DNA of 64,000 nucleotides from Salvia splendens (GCF_004379255.2 NC_056034.1:4404501-4468500), one strand, 5' to 3'; counted from the first letter of the stretch, positions 11,375-23,015 are shown. A program made the numbers and translations. Notes: generated by a model from the letters alone, not told the origin.

Positions 11375-12023
11375 TGTCATTTTTAATTTTTAGGATTTTA
11401 ATTATGTAATTTTTAATTTTTAGGATTTTAATTATGCAATGTTTAATTTTATTTGTCATTTGTAATATTTATTGTGGGTTTTAAATGAATTTTAATATTA
11501 TGGAAATGTTTTTGTGTAATTGAATTTTATATTAATTGTGCTCGTCCTTGCGGAAGAGCACAGTTGTGGGTGTTGTGCTCTTGCCAGAGAGCAGGCATGA
11601 ATAGTACCGCCCGGGCCCACAACCGTGCCGCTGGCAAGAGCACGGTTGTGGATGCTCTTAAATACGCGTTCTCTCTCTTTGACAAACTAAAATGGAGGGA
11701 GTTCTAAAATAGAAAATAAAGAAAAGGCTATATAAGTAATTTCAACTTATCCACTAACTATAATTAATATTTTATCTATTAATTGACATACAAAATTTAC
11801 TAATTTATCCCCGTGGTTGCCCACATTATGGCTGTTTAGCATCACTATTTTCTAATTATTTACACTGCGATGATTTTAATTATACTTGATTGAAACTAAA
11901 AACATTTTAAAATGAAAATTGATTATAAAATTTGGGGCTATTGGAAGTGTCCACCATAGCGGCGGAACAAATTTTTGAGGCTGTGGATAAAAAAGGGGCG
12001 TGGCTATTAAGTGGACACTCTAA

Positions 12024-12785
12024 TATCATCGTGATAACAACTAGTCAGAAGATCTAAAAAGCAACGGTATTGGTTTAATTTTTTTGAATGTCAGTGCATT
12101 GATAAAAATATCAAAAGAAAATTATTTTTGCCACAACACATATTTAAGAGGATATAAGTATAGAAGGTTGGAAAATTGGAGGGATTTCAGCCCACTCCTC
12201 GCGATTGATATTTTTTGACCAAGTTTTCATAAATATTTTTTGCTATTATAAAAAAAGATACGACTCAATTGTAATGAGTTTGAGGAAGTATTAAATGTAA
12301 ATTCTTTAAAATAAGTTGAAGCATCCAGAACACATTATTGGCACAAATGATTTCAAAATACAAGAATCTAAAATCACATGTACCCTAATCCAGAAACCTT
12401 GGCTTCAGCATTTGTAGCAAATTCACAGACCACGCCTGTTGTATTCCCATCAAAATATCAAGTATGCGCGGTACACAACATTGACTGGCGGTAGGCTGCA
12501 CACGCCAACTAGAAACGCACACGTGGCGGATCCAATGCATTTCTGGTTTCTTGTGACATGTCACGAGTGGGTCAGGTGATGCAGGCGTACGTACGCCAGC
12601 CCCAATAGATTCTTGGACCGTACAACTCGCCTCAGCAGTGCCAGCCTGGACTCCACCGCATAAATATGAGTGCTTCTCTTTATTCTGACTTGGAAACTTG
12701 AATATGTGGCTTTTATTCGGTGCTTCGCAGCTCCATCAAATGAGTACTGCACTGGTACTAATAATAAAATTTATAAGAGGAACTA
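12024..12785. other. intergenic, no gene recognised
   Basis: AT-rich DNA with a moderately GC-richer part (12470-12680). The minus-strand frame at 12561-12752 has no known motif and no sign of being a gene. Confidence 0.45.
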
Positions 12786-13786
12786 GGGGCGTGTTCACTT
12801 TATTAGATATGTCAAGAATTAAGCTCAAATCTGATCAATAATGCGTGTTCACTGTCTTAGACACATTTCTGGCGGGCCCTATAAATAAGTGTAGCCCGCA
12901 CTGTTGCAACCAGAAATGTGCAGTTTTCATTTCTTACGAAAGGGCTAAGAATTGTACCTGCATGTCAAGAATTGAGGCGAAGATACCATATTTGCCCCTG
13001 AAAATTTGGCTTTCACACCCAACCGGTGCACGCAATTTATTTTGGGGAAAAGGACAAATTTGGCATTCTACATCAAACAAAAATAACATAAAAAATAAAA
13101 TCCCCAAATCTTGGTCTATTTCTTGGACAGTGAACAGCCGTGTAAATATTCAATTATATGGGACCTATACAATCAATTCTAACCAGAATTATTTCCGGTG
13201 AATCCATATCTAATATAGTGAACACTAGGGCTGGCAAATCGTGCGGATTGGGTCATTATCGGGTCAACCTGATAATGACCCAACCCAATAAGGTCTAACC
13301 TGAACCCGACCTGTTAAGGAAACTGTAAATCCGAACACGAACCCGACCTGCTACCTTCAAATCCGAACACGACTCGCACCCGACACGAACCCGTTATCGA
13401 CACGATATAATATGGGTTGACACGACACGATAACAACACGAACCTGATATTACACGATTAAAACCTAATATTACACGATTAAACCTTAATTTTTAACCTA
13501 ATTTACACAATTAAAATTCATTTTATACTATTTAAACCTAATTTATAAAAAAATAAAAAATTAAAGTAATATATATTTTTTTAAATAATAATATTATTTC
13601 TTAATGGGTTACCCGTATCCGACCCGCATCCGACCCGAACCCAACCCGAAATTATCGGGTTCTTAATGGGTCAACTCGATAAGGACACGGATCCAATAAG
13701 ACTTTACCCCAACCCAATAATTTCGTGTGGATTCGTGTCGGATTATCGTGTCGTGTCGAAAATTGCCAGCCCTAGTGAACACGCCC
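12786..13786. mobile_element. Tourist-like MITE interrupted by a hAT element
   Basis: The left end reads GGGGCGTGTTCACTTTATTA and continues to AGATATG. The matching right arm is CATATCTAATATAGTGAACAC before the hAT insertion, continued after it by GTGAACACGCCC and TTA. The left flank is CTA, so the 3-base duplication is imperfect. Without the 549-base insertion and its 8-base duplication the element would be about 440 bases long. Confidence 0.7.
13226..13774. mobile_element. non-autonomous hAT element
   Basis: Perfect 12-base terminal inverted repeats TAGGGCTGGCAA / TTGCCAGCCCTA, flanked by the 8-base direct repeat GTGAACAC (13218-13225 and 13775-13782), the hallmark of hAT. The subterminal region is full of CGGGT / ACCCGA motifs and contains a small inverted repeat (GGGTCATTATC ... 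GATAATGACCC). No coding sequence. A second copy starts at 63901. Confidence 0.9.
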
Positions 13787-13925
13787 TTAAGTTGCGCATC
13801 CACACCAATTCCATACTACATGATATCATTAATAAATTACTATTTCACTTAATAAAAGATAGAGCACTCAAATTTTTAAAAAGGACATGAAATCAATCAA
13901 CAAATAATGACGCATTTTGTAAATT

Positions 13926-14148
13926 CTCCCTTCCTCCCCAAAGAATATACACTTTGAGTTCAACACGGATTTTAATATAAAATTGATAAAGTAAGAGAGA
14001 AATTAAGAGAAAAAATAATTAAAGTATTATTAGTGAAGAATGTGTCACACCTCAATAGAGAGATAAAAGTTTCCAAAATTAGAAAGTGCATATTCTTGTG
14101 GGACGGATTAAAAAGGAAAGAGTGCATATTCTTGTAGGACGGAGGGAG
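13926..14148. mobile_element. Stowaway-like MITE
   Basis: Left end TCCCTTCCTCCCCAAAGAAT and right end GTAGGACGGAGGGAG followed by TA. Near the right end the phrase AGTGCATATTCTTGT is present twice, a small internal duplication. Confidence 0.65.
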
Positions 14149-14170
14149 TAAGATGAAATCGGAGTACTAA

Positions 14171-14724
14171 GAGCATCATTAACGCCACGGCCTGCAGCGT
14201 TGGAGGGGAAGGAGTTGCGGCTCAAGCCGAACCTAAGGACGGGGGAGAGTCCCGGGTCCCCACCCGGTTGCTTCCCTGCCCGGCGTTGGAGGCTTCCGCC
14301 GTCTAGTTGCGGCCCGGCCTAGGGTTATGGGGTGTTTGGGCCAGACCCGGAACCCCTATCCAATTTTTCTTTTAAAAAAAAATTTAATTTTGTTTGCCTA
14401 TTTATATACCATTTCTTCGACATTTTTCCGACAATTTCTAGCTCTCTATTCCCTCTGTTTATTTGATTTTTTGGGGGGAGATTTGTAATTTTTTTTAGGG
14501 TTTGTAATTTTTTATAAACACTCTGAACAATGAATTTTTCATATTTTAATTGTTCGATGTTTTCTATTTTACGAGTAAAATAAGTTGTAATCGTAAATAG
14601 TGTAATGTAATAGTTGGGCTGGGATGGGGCCTACTTAGGAGTTGTGGTCTGGCGCAAAAAATTAGGGGAATGATGACGTGAAGGGGATTTGAGGCCTGAA
14701 TGCGGGCCGGGGTTAGGAATGCTC
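14171..14724. mobile_element. Harbinger-type MITE, GAGCATCATTAACG family
   Basis: Starts GAGCATCATTAACGCC and ends GGTTAGGAATGCTC with TAA on both sides (14168-14170, 14725-14727). Both ends are GC-rich with GCGGC / GGCCCGG motifs, the middle AT-rich. The element at 37242-37827 is a second member in opposite orientation. No transposase. Confidence 0.82.
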
Positions 14725-14818
14725 TAACTAGGCAAAAGCAAGTCTAATTTTTCGGCAAACATGTGAAATAAATGGAAAGATTAGAGCCTAAGTCATTATC
14801 ACTACAAAACTTATACTA

Positions 14819-15219
14819 TCTCTGTCCCGTATTAACTGTTACATTTACTTTTTTTACTCGTTTTGTAAAAATGATAATAAATAGTTAAAGTCGAGAAATA
14901 GTAAAATAAAGAAAGAGGCCTAGCGGTAAAGGGTGCTGGATACCGCGTCTATCCTGGAGGTCTCGAGTTCGAACCCAGGGTGGCGTAATTTGTCTTTCCT
15001 CCTTGTTATAGGAGTTTATTTGTAATTTCCTCCTTCATATATATGATATAAATATATGAAGTTAATTTAAAAAAAAAAAAAAAAAATAATGTTGAGAAAA
15101 GTCTTCTTTACATGATTCTCTATCTTATTTTACTATTTATCCGCTTTAACTATTTACTACTATCATTTTTACAAAACGAGTGCAGAAAAGTAAATGTAAC
15201 AGTTAATGCGGGACGGAGG
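14819..15219. mobile_element. Stowaway-like MITE with a SINE inside
   Basis: Left arm TCTCTGTCCCGTATTAACTG and right arm CAGTTAATGCGGGACGGAGG are inverted repeats flanked by TA. The arms continue inwards (TTTACT, ATAAATAGTTAAAG) until interrupted by a tRNA-derived SINE. Confidence 0.78.
14916..15086 (+). mobile_element. tRNA-derived SINE
   Basis: Begins with a tRNA-like head containing an A-box-like GGCCTAGCGGTAAAGG and a B-box GAGTTCGAACCC at the proper spacing, followed by a short body and an 18-base A run (15069-15086). It sits inside the Stowaway MITE. I do not call it a tRNA gene because the acceptor stem does not close and the body continues to a poly(A) tail. Confidence 0.7.
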
Positions 15220-17269
15220 TAGTATTTTGAATGACACAAAAATTGAGACGAAATTACTATCATCTGAACTTTTTAAAAAATAACCATAATTTAGGATGCA
15301 AAAGGAAGCGTCTCTAAGTTGATGACAAATTATCTTAATATTTTGCTTTTCAGGACGCTTCTATTTTTGTCTCCTAATTTCAGTTGGGATACCAACAAGG
15401 CAACAATAAGGTTATTTTATAAAGCATTGGTATAATTAGACACATAAATTAGTCTACTTAATAGCATTAAAAAGTATCCTTACCCTTTTTTTTTGTTGTA
15501 GTGTATTATGCTTACGTTATGATAAAATGTAAATTATAAACTAAATGAGTTTTTATTCTAGATTAAATAAGAAAGGGAGAAAGTCTACTTTTAAAAAAAA
15601 AATGGGAAATGTGTTATGATTTAGTTTGAATGGTTTAATGAAATCACTAAATTTGACCCGATTTGATTTTAACTTGGAAAATAATACACGTACTATAATT
15701 TTTTATATTTGTACTGCTAGTAAAATTTGTAATCCTATGCTATGAAAGGATCCAACAAAAGACGTGCATGATTTTGTTTGCATATTGGCAATGCAATATG
15801 TGCATATATCACGTGAGAAACGATGTCGGTTGACATGCAACCATTTAAATGCATCGACGAATTTGAAGTGTCAAATTGGCAGTGGTACTACGTAAATTTT
15901 TTTTTAAAAATAGTGCTATTATTGGAGTAGTAACTTCTCAAATTTGGTGAAAAATTAAACTATGCTACACAATTTGGTGAAAAATTAACCTATGCTAAAA
16001 GTTCGTTACTTTTTAGCAATTATCCTTATACATCACTTGGAGATTAATCTATTTTAAAGTTGATGAATCTCATCAATATCATGTTTGAATTTTTTATGTT
16101 TATGAATCTCTATAAATTTATTTTTTGAATAATAAATTGAATCACAAAAGTTCGCTAATAATTCAAGTATAGATTGCAATTGCCAATTGTTAGCAGAGAT
16201 TTTTCATAGTGAGAGCTATTGCGACTTTGCATAATTGCATTGTACTACGATTCATTGTAGCATGTAGGACTTTCATTAATATGACATGATTTACAATGCA
16301 GTACGTTTGAAATTAATGTTTTTAATGAGTAGGACTTACATGTTACTGAATTCTATTCACCCACCAAATCTGACATCTATGTCGTGCAAGGATTCTAAAT
16401 CTCCATTATGTAGACATTTCGAGAAGGTTATTCATCAAAGCAAATAATTCAGTATTATAGATAAATTTTTTTTACTTAACTGTTGAAATTCATTCCAAAT
16501 TTGGAGGCAATTCAGGTACCAATGAATAAAATAAAGTAATTCATTCCAAGTTTTGTAGTATTACCAAACTGATGAATATTTTGGTTGGAATACCTCATGC
16601 TCCATTATTATTATGGTTAGCTACACCTTAGACTGGACTGGTAAGTGGTAATTGAAGTTATGATATTTTAATGTTAGGACCCAATATTTATTAGTACTAT
16701 TATTTAGATCCAAGACCATCGAAAGGCAGGATCTAAATATACTCCATTATTGAAGTACAATTTTAGGGCCCAATATTTATAATCATAGTACTAGAAGTAT
16801 AGATTTAAATTCATATTTACTGACATATTTGTAGTTATAAATGCATAAAAAATTGTGCATGAGTTACTTAAATAAGAGTTTGATATCTGAATATTAACCG
16901 ATTTTATGGTGAAACGATTTCAAAAGTTTTTTTCTTGTTTTTTTGTTTTTCTTTTCCATTTTCACATTATGCTAAATTAAGTAGATACTCTAACCATTAC
17001 TCATAGTGTGTATAATTAAAGCTGGCTACTCTACAAATTACTTTATTATATTCAATTTCAATTATTGAAAATAACTTCGATTTTGTAACGTACTTTTCAA
17101 GAAATGAATCGGAGAAAATAAGGTACCAGCCTATGTTATAGAGTAAATAAAATATTACGTTCTGATCATATATTTCAAATGTTTTATATTTATATGTTAC
17201 AAATGTTCTATAACTACAAGGAACGATAATCTTTTAAGTCCAATAAAATCCAGTTGATTTTAAATGAGC
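15220..17269. other. intergenic, no gene recognised
   Basis: AT-rich DNA without coding signal. A roughly 30-base phrase containing AATTTGGTGAAAAATTAA is duplicated in tandem near 15937-15997, and CCCAATATTTAT recurs near 16680 and 16760. Confidence 0.5.
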
Positions 17270-17273
17270 CTCA

Positions 17274-18404
17274 TTGTTCTGTCAAATAGAAGAATTTCAA
17301 CATTTTAAATTTAGTACTATAGATGAAAATAAAGATGCAATTGAGCCAATTGCCGAGAAGATCAGATCGAGCAAAAGCGTTACCGTCGCTTTCAAGTTAA
17401 ATGGATCGAACTACTCACTGTGGGCACGCCTAATGAAGGTGGCCATTGGCGGTAGGGGAGTCTACCGTCACATCACAGGAACCCCGACTCCACCAAGACC
17501 GGGAGAGAAGGGATACACCGATTGGGAGGAGATAGACTTGATAGTCTTCTCATGGATCATCGACAACATGGAGACACACATCATCGCCGACTTCGCGCAT
17601 CATCAGACGGCGAAGTCCCTATGGGATACGCTCGCCGTAACGTTCGCAAGTTCAGCCGACTCGTATCTCATCTATGATCTGCGAGAGAAAGCAAGTAGAA
17701 TCGTTCAGGGAGATACAAGCTTGGAAGCATATTGGAGCAAACTTCATGGATTATGGATGGACATTGACCGATGCCCACACAAAACCGTCGACTGCTGCGA
17801 TAAAGGGGTGTCTCAATACCGAAGCATCAAATCTGAGTTAAGGTTATTCAAATTTCTCACCGGATTAAACGAGAAGTACGATTGGATCAGGCGTGAAATC
17901 CTCAAGGAAGATCCGTATCCCTCAGTCGATGAGCCGTACGGATGGGTGAAGCGGGAGGCAGCTCGATTGAAAATTATGTCACCGGCGTCCGAATCACCCA
18001 CTGCCGCCGCTGGAAACGATTCATCATCGGGAATTGGATTCGGCTTTGGAGCCAGAGAGCACCGCCAGCCACAACAGCAGTACCGCGGCCAACCACCGCC
18101 ACCACGTCAGAACCCAAACCGTCGGGGAAACTCCAAACCAGACAAATCGAAACTTTGGTGCTCCCACTGTGGAATGCACAAGCATACGAAGGATACCTGC
18201 TTTCAATTGATCGGATATCCCGATTGGTGGGAAGAGGAGAAGGCAGCAAAGGCAAAAATGGCGATTGGGACAGATGGGGGGCGAATTCGCGATGGAGCAG
18301 GGAAGCCGAGATACGGCGCAACCCCAGGAGCGAAAGCCCGAAGCCGGAGGTCTCCAGACCGGCGGAGGGCGACGCGGCGACGGTGGCGGAGGGAGAACGG
18401 CTGA
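17274..18404 (+). pseudogene. copia gag region
   Basis: A gag-type polyprotein part: the UBN2-like region with KLNGSNYSLWARLM near residue 42, SWIIDNMETHI and TSLEAYWSKLHGLW. It ends with a zinc knuckle CSHCGMHKHTKDTC (CX2CX4HX4C). The first 25-30 residues do not resemble gag and probably come from flanking DNA, in line with 5' truncation. After the zinc knuckle, in a G run near 18276-18281, the frame departs from that of the following protease region, and the last 40 or so residues here are read out of frame. In the intact family gag forms the virus-like particle in the cytoplasm. This copy cannot make a complete polyprotein. Confidence 0.82.
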
Positions 18405-21400
18405 GGCGATGGTGGCTTCGTTGAGAATGGACAGCAGCGACGCGGAGGAAGGAGGTAAAGGATTGGGGGAAATTAACCTCAATCCTAATTCTAAACCCTT
18501 GCTATTAAACCCTCCTTTTTTCCCGAACTTGCAATTAAGTCCCCAAAGTATGCCTGTCCATGAAATTAATCCCCAGACTAGGAGAATCCTCGATTTTGAC
18601 CCCATTATATGTAAAAATTCATTTGCCCCCCTAGAAAAGCTGTCATATGCCTTTGAGACCCGAGATTATGATGAGTTTAATGATACTGGGTGGATTTTTG
18701 ATTGCGGTGCCACTGATACCATGACCTTTGATAAAAGAGATTTTGTGAAATTTTATGAAACCCATAAATCACATATCCAGACAGCTAATGGGGGGTTGAC
18801 TCCAGTTGAGGGGGCAGGGACTATAGAAATATTCCCAAATGTGCAGATTACGAATTGTCTCTATGTGCCGAACTTATCTAAAAAATTGATGTCCATTAGT
18901 CACGTGACTAAGGAGCTAAACTGTACCTTACTGATGCAACCGAACTTTTGTCTCTTACATGATATCCGGACGGGGAAGATTATTGGACGTGGCACTGAAC
19001 GCCGTGGACCCTATTTTGTAGATGAGATCGCTCGACACGATGGTACGGCGATGCTTGCTCACGGACCTACCCATCAGGAGACTTGGCTCTGGCACCGAAG
19101 AATGGGTCATACATCTCCGGGTTATTTGAAATCTTTATTTCCCAAACTTTTTGTTCCGAAAGATTTTTCTTGTGAATCGTGTGTTTTGGCCAAGAGCCAC
19201 CGTAACTCTTTTAAACCCAATGATACACGTGTTGAGACTGTTTTCTCTTTAATACATTCTGATGTGTGGGGACGGACACCTATTGGTACCGGATTTAAAT
19301 ACTTTGTGATATTTGTTGATGATTGCAGTAGGGCTACATGGGTATATTTTATGAAACATAAGTCGGAGGTTGTTGAAAAATTTATTATGTTTTATAAAAT
19401 GATCCAAACCCAATTTCGAACAAACATTAGGATCCTACGGTCAGACAACGGGGGGGAATTTGTGAACAATTCTATGTCTCAGTTTTTTAGGGATAACGGG
19501 TTGATCCACCAAACTTCGTGTCCTCACACACCGGAACAAAATGGGGTAGCAGAGAGGAAAAATAGGATTATCCTCGAAATGACTAGAGCTCTCCTTTTTG
19601 ATTCCAAGGTTCCACCAATTTTTTGGCCTGAAGCAGTAGCTACTTCTGTTTACCTTCTCAACCGCCTCCCTACAAAAACACTACATCGAAAAACACCCTT
19701 GGATCATCTGGCTACCCTGACACAAATCCCTGCAGCCTTATCCCTTCCCCCCAAAATTTTTGGTTGCACCGTCTGCGTACACATCTCAAAACAAGAAAGA
19801 ACCAAATTTTCTCCGTGTGCAATTAAGTGTGTATTTATGGGGTATGGGATCACTCAGAAAGGATATCGGTGCTATGACCCTAAAACAAAAAAAAAATTAT
19901 CGTTACCATGAATTGCAACTTCCTCGAAACAAAATTATTTTACCACCTTGGGACTCAGGGGGAGAGTGAGAGACAGGGGGAGACCCAAGAAAGCGACTCC
20001 CTTCGGTGGCATGTGCCAAGTCACTTTGATATGGGCCCACCCGAGCAAGTTGGTACCATCCATGAGTCGAATTTGTCTACAGAAACAAGCCCTTCAGTGC
20101 TTCTGTCGCGTTCCTCTGATCCAACCGTACCGGAATCCGAGGTAATCTCTGGCACACCTTCTGAAGATACGATCGTTATTTCTAACCCCCCTGATACAGA
20201 GGAAGATACCACTATTGATCAAGACACAGGACAGTATGTACTTCCGCCGCGCAGTACAAGGGGAATTCCTCCCAAGAGATATTCACCAGAGAGGATAGAA
20301 AGGAGAAATAGATACTCAATAGCAAGCTTTACTGAAGCTAATATCTCCAAAATGGCGAGGGCATTCCAGGCTGCACTGTACGAGGAGGAGATACCTCGAA
20401 CGTTTGAAGAAGCCATAAAAATCAGGCACTGGAAGGAAGCAATGCTAGTTGAGATGAAAGCCTTGCAAAGAAACCACACATGGGAGATCAGTCCACTACC
20501 AGAAGGGAAGCACACTGTAGGGTGCAGATGGGTCTTCACCATCAAGAGGAGACCAGATGGAAGTATTGAACGGTATAAAGCTCGATTGGTGGCGAAAGGA
20601 TACACTCAAGGTATTGACTATTCTGAGACCTTCTCTCCAGTTGCCAAAATGAACACTGTAAGAGTACTTCTATCTATAGCGGCAAATAAAGATTGGCCTC
20701 TCCATCAGTATGATGTCACTAATGCTTTCCTTCATGGAGAATTGAAAGACCCAATTTACATGGAGGCCCCACCAGGTTTTTCAGAGGAGTTCGGGAGAGA
20801 GAAGGTATGTAAGTTGAAGAAAACTCTATACGGGTTAAAACAATCACCAAGAGCATGGTTCGGCAGATTCACCGAAGTAATGAAGAAGTATGGGTATCGA
20901 CAAAGCAGCTTCGACCGCACACTCTTCATCAAACGAGAAGATGAGAAAATCACTTGCTTGATAATTTATGTGGATGATATGATTATCACAGGGGATAATG
21001 AAGTCGAGATAGAACGACTAAAGAACATCTGGCAGCGGAATTCAAAATGAAGAATCTGGATGACCTCAAGTACTTTCTCGGGATTGAAGTACTTAGATCT
21101 GGAAAAGGAATCTTTATCAGCCAACGCAAGTACATTCTGGATCTCTTGGCAGAAATAGGAATGTTGGACTGTAGGCCCGCAGATACTCCTTTAGTTCAGA
21201 ATCATGGGCTTCAAATCAGAAAATGTGCGAACTCTACGGATCCAGGAAGATACCAGAGACTCGTTGGGAAACTCATCTACTTGTCCCATACGAGACCAGA
21301 CATTGTCTATGCTGTGGGAGTCCTCAGTCAATTCATGCACAATCCTCAAGAAGAACATTGGGAGGCAGCACTTAGGGTGGTACGATACTTGAAAGGAACG

Positions 21401-21915
21401 ACCGGACATGGAGTGCTATTCCGGAAAAATGGGTACCTAGACATCCACGGATAACTGATGCAGACTGGGCAGGGAACCTGATGGACAGACCGTCCACTGG
21501 AGGATACTTCACATTTGTTGGAGGGAACTTGGTGACTTGGAGATGTAAAAAGCAAAAGGTAGTTGCACTCTCAAGCGCCGAAGCTGAATTTAGAGGTATT
21601 CGAAGTGGCTTAACCGAAATACTGTGGCTTAGAAGATTGATGAGAGAGTTGGAATTGGAGTCATCGAAGACTTGTAAGCTACTATGCGATAACAAAGCTG
21701 CAATCAGCATTTCAGAGAATCCAGTGCAGCACGACAGAACGAAGCACGTCGAAATTGATCGACATTTCATAAAGGAAAACATTGAAGAGAAGATAGTGGA
21801 GATCTCATATGTGAAATCTGAAGACCAGTTAGCCGACATCTTGACTAAGGCCGTCTCCGCAAAGAATTTCCAAGAAGTACTGGGCAAGTTAAGTTTTGGA
21901 GATCCCGTCACTTAA
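18265..21915 (+). pseudogene. copia pol region (protease, integrase, RT, RNase H), frameshifted
   Basis: Recognisable in order: protease WIFDCGATDTM (about 18690); a GAG-pre-integrase zinc-binding block with WLWHRRMGHTSPGYLKS and CESC; the integrase core with SDVWG, FVDDCSRATWVYF and SDNGGEFV...NGVAERKN; reverse transcriptase with ARLVAKGYTQ and the catalytic YVDDMI (about 20970); and RNase H with ALSSAEAEF and LADILTK. The frame breaks at a run of ten A's (19887-19896), near 21028 and near 21452, each consistent with a single-base change. In intact relatives these enzymes copy and integrate the element. This copy is inactive unless complemented. Confidence 0.87.
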
Positions 21916-21927
21916 CTTGAGGGGGAG

Positions 21928-22128
21928 TGTTGGAAAGAGATCCAGAACCATCTACACAATCAAAGGAGAATATTATGCATTGAATGAGAAGATCACGGGA
22001 TATCTCTGCCGCTAATTAGGAAGATTTGATTAGGGCAAGATCTTACCTTGTATAGACATAATTCTAGCCTATATATCTTGTAATACACTCTTGTGAATAA
22101 TTAAGAAATACAATTACCGATTTCTACA
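21928..22128 (+). repeat. copia 3' LTR
   Basis: Starts TGTTGGAAAG immediately after the polypurine tract and is placed to end at TTTCTACA. It contains CCTATATATCTTGTAATACA, a plausible promoter/polyadenylation region. The right edge is uncertain because there is no 5' LTR to compare with. Confidence 0.6.
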
Positions 22129-23015
22129 TTGCACACCGGTTCTCGTTGGCGTAGAGACGCGAGTGCATGCAATGCGTGCGTGGTGGAGCCGCGTGCACAT
22201 CTTGAAGCATTGGCCATTCCTCCTAGAACGACGGACATGAGACAAGACAAACACGCAACTTGTTTTGTTGTAGTTGCTCTAAGCTATTTACTTCTATGCA
22301 TTAAATACACATTTACATATTATCTTTGAGAAATTGTTAGATGTAATTCTTAGTGCATTAAGTTATGGATAAATAATTCATTTTATTTCATAAAATTTTG
22401 AAATGGGTTTTCTTTTTTTAGTACTGAATTCGAGACATCTATTTCTTAGACAACAGAAGAATATTGACAACAAAAAACGCTTTATTTTGTATGTGTTGAC
22501 CAACTTATAAAATGAAAAATATCCAGAGTCAAGTGTATCAAGTTCCAATCTATCCGAATTTGATTTATGAATATAATATTGTCATTAAGAAAAACTCATT
22601 TTCAGATTTTACAAACTCATTTTTTAGATTGTAACTAAAAAAACTCATTTTGTTTGCTTGAACGGAAAGAAAGAACAAGTTAGGTCCATCGTCATTAATT
22701 GATGTAATAGCACTGAAATCCCTTTCTGATCCCAAATTTTACTAAAAAGCAATTTTCCTGTATAGTAGTAGTACAAGTCAAATAAACTAAAGTAAAGAAA
22801 TTAACTCCAAAAATATAGTCAAACAATCATTGTTAGCGGATTACATTACATCACACATTCTCACTGAGAAAAAGTAAAAATAAAAAGAAAGCATTGAATA
22901 AAATAAAATAAAATAAATGAAAAGCCATACATACTCACACTACTCTCCACTACTCTCCACTACAAACATTAGAGTCTCTCCTGGTACTACAAGAACAGCG
23001 CGACGTACAACTGAA
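22129..23015. other. intergenic, 3' flank of GATA gene
   Basis: About 190 bases of GC-richer sequence follow the LTR and then AT-rich DNA. No gene or complete element is recognised. The bases before 23016 should hold the 3' untranslated region of the GATA gene. Confidence 0.45.

Larger units (their letters stand above)
10230..11657 (+). mobile_element. PIF/Harbinger element with internally deleted transposase
   Basis: Begins GAGCATCCGCAGCGG and ends GTTGTGGATGCTC, flanked on both sides by TTA (10227-10229, 11658-11660), the 3-base duplication of this superfamily. The left subterminal region is GC-rich and contains the palindrome-like TGCTCGATGTATCGAGCA; the right one contains the AAGAGCACAACAC-type block. 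It carries only a transposase relic. Both ends closely match the element at 49726-51534, which carries only ORF1. Confidence 0.9.
7720..11847. mobile_element. non-autonomous Mutator-like element with nested Harbinger
   Basis: The 9-base sequence TTTTCTAAT occurs directly before (7711-7719) and directly after (11848-11856), the duplication size typical of Mutator-like elements. Terminal sequences are inverted repeats: GCTACGTGGCCACATTATGG at the left and, reverse-complemented, GATGCTAAACAGCCATAATG at the right. The element at 46767-47149 has the same ends. Subtracting the Harbinger insertion at 10230-11657 leaves about 2.7 kb. The body holds a Stowaway MITE and two degenerate repeat arrays and no transposase, so it would need help in trans. 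Confidence 0.75.
5781..12020 (+). mobile_element. probable Harbinger-type element hosting nested insertions
   Basis: The left end at 5781 reads GGGTGTCCACTATAGG and leads into a GC-rich subterminal region with repeated CTATAG/TATAGTG motifs. The right end is best placed at 12020, where TTAAGTGGACACTC is followed by TAA; its reverse complement GAGTGTCCAC matches the left end. The left flank is TCA rather than TAA, so the duplication is imperfect. A second internal copy of the end motif (GTGTCCACCATAG) lies near 11950. Inside are an ORF1 pseudogene and a Mutator-like element at 7720-11847. The pairing of the two ends is inference. Confidence 0.5.
17270..22128 (+). mobile_element. decayed Ty1/copia retrotransposon lacking the 5' LTR
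   Basis: Domain order gag, protease, integrase, reverse transcriptase, RNase H identifies a Ty1/copia element. A polypurine tract GAGGGGGAG (21919-21927) precedes a 3' LTR that starts TGTTGGAAAGAG. No matching LTR or primer-binding site is seen upstream of about 17270, and the gag start looks foreign, so the copy is truncated at the 5' side. Several frameshifts make it non-autonomous. Confidence 0.88.

Noticed and set aside
12561..12752. Minus-strand frame of 63 residues
   Set aside because: No motif, no promoter or partner, length within chance expectation.
14916..15000. Possible tRNA gene (A and B boxes visible)
   Set aside because: The arms do not form a complete cloverleaf and the sequence runs on into a body with a poly(A) tail, which fits a SINE.
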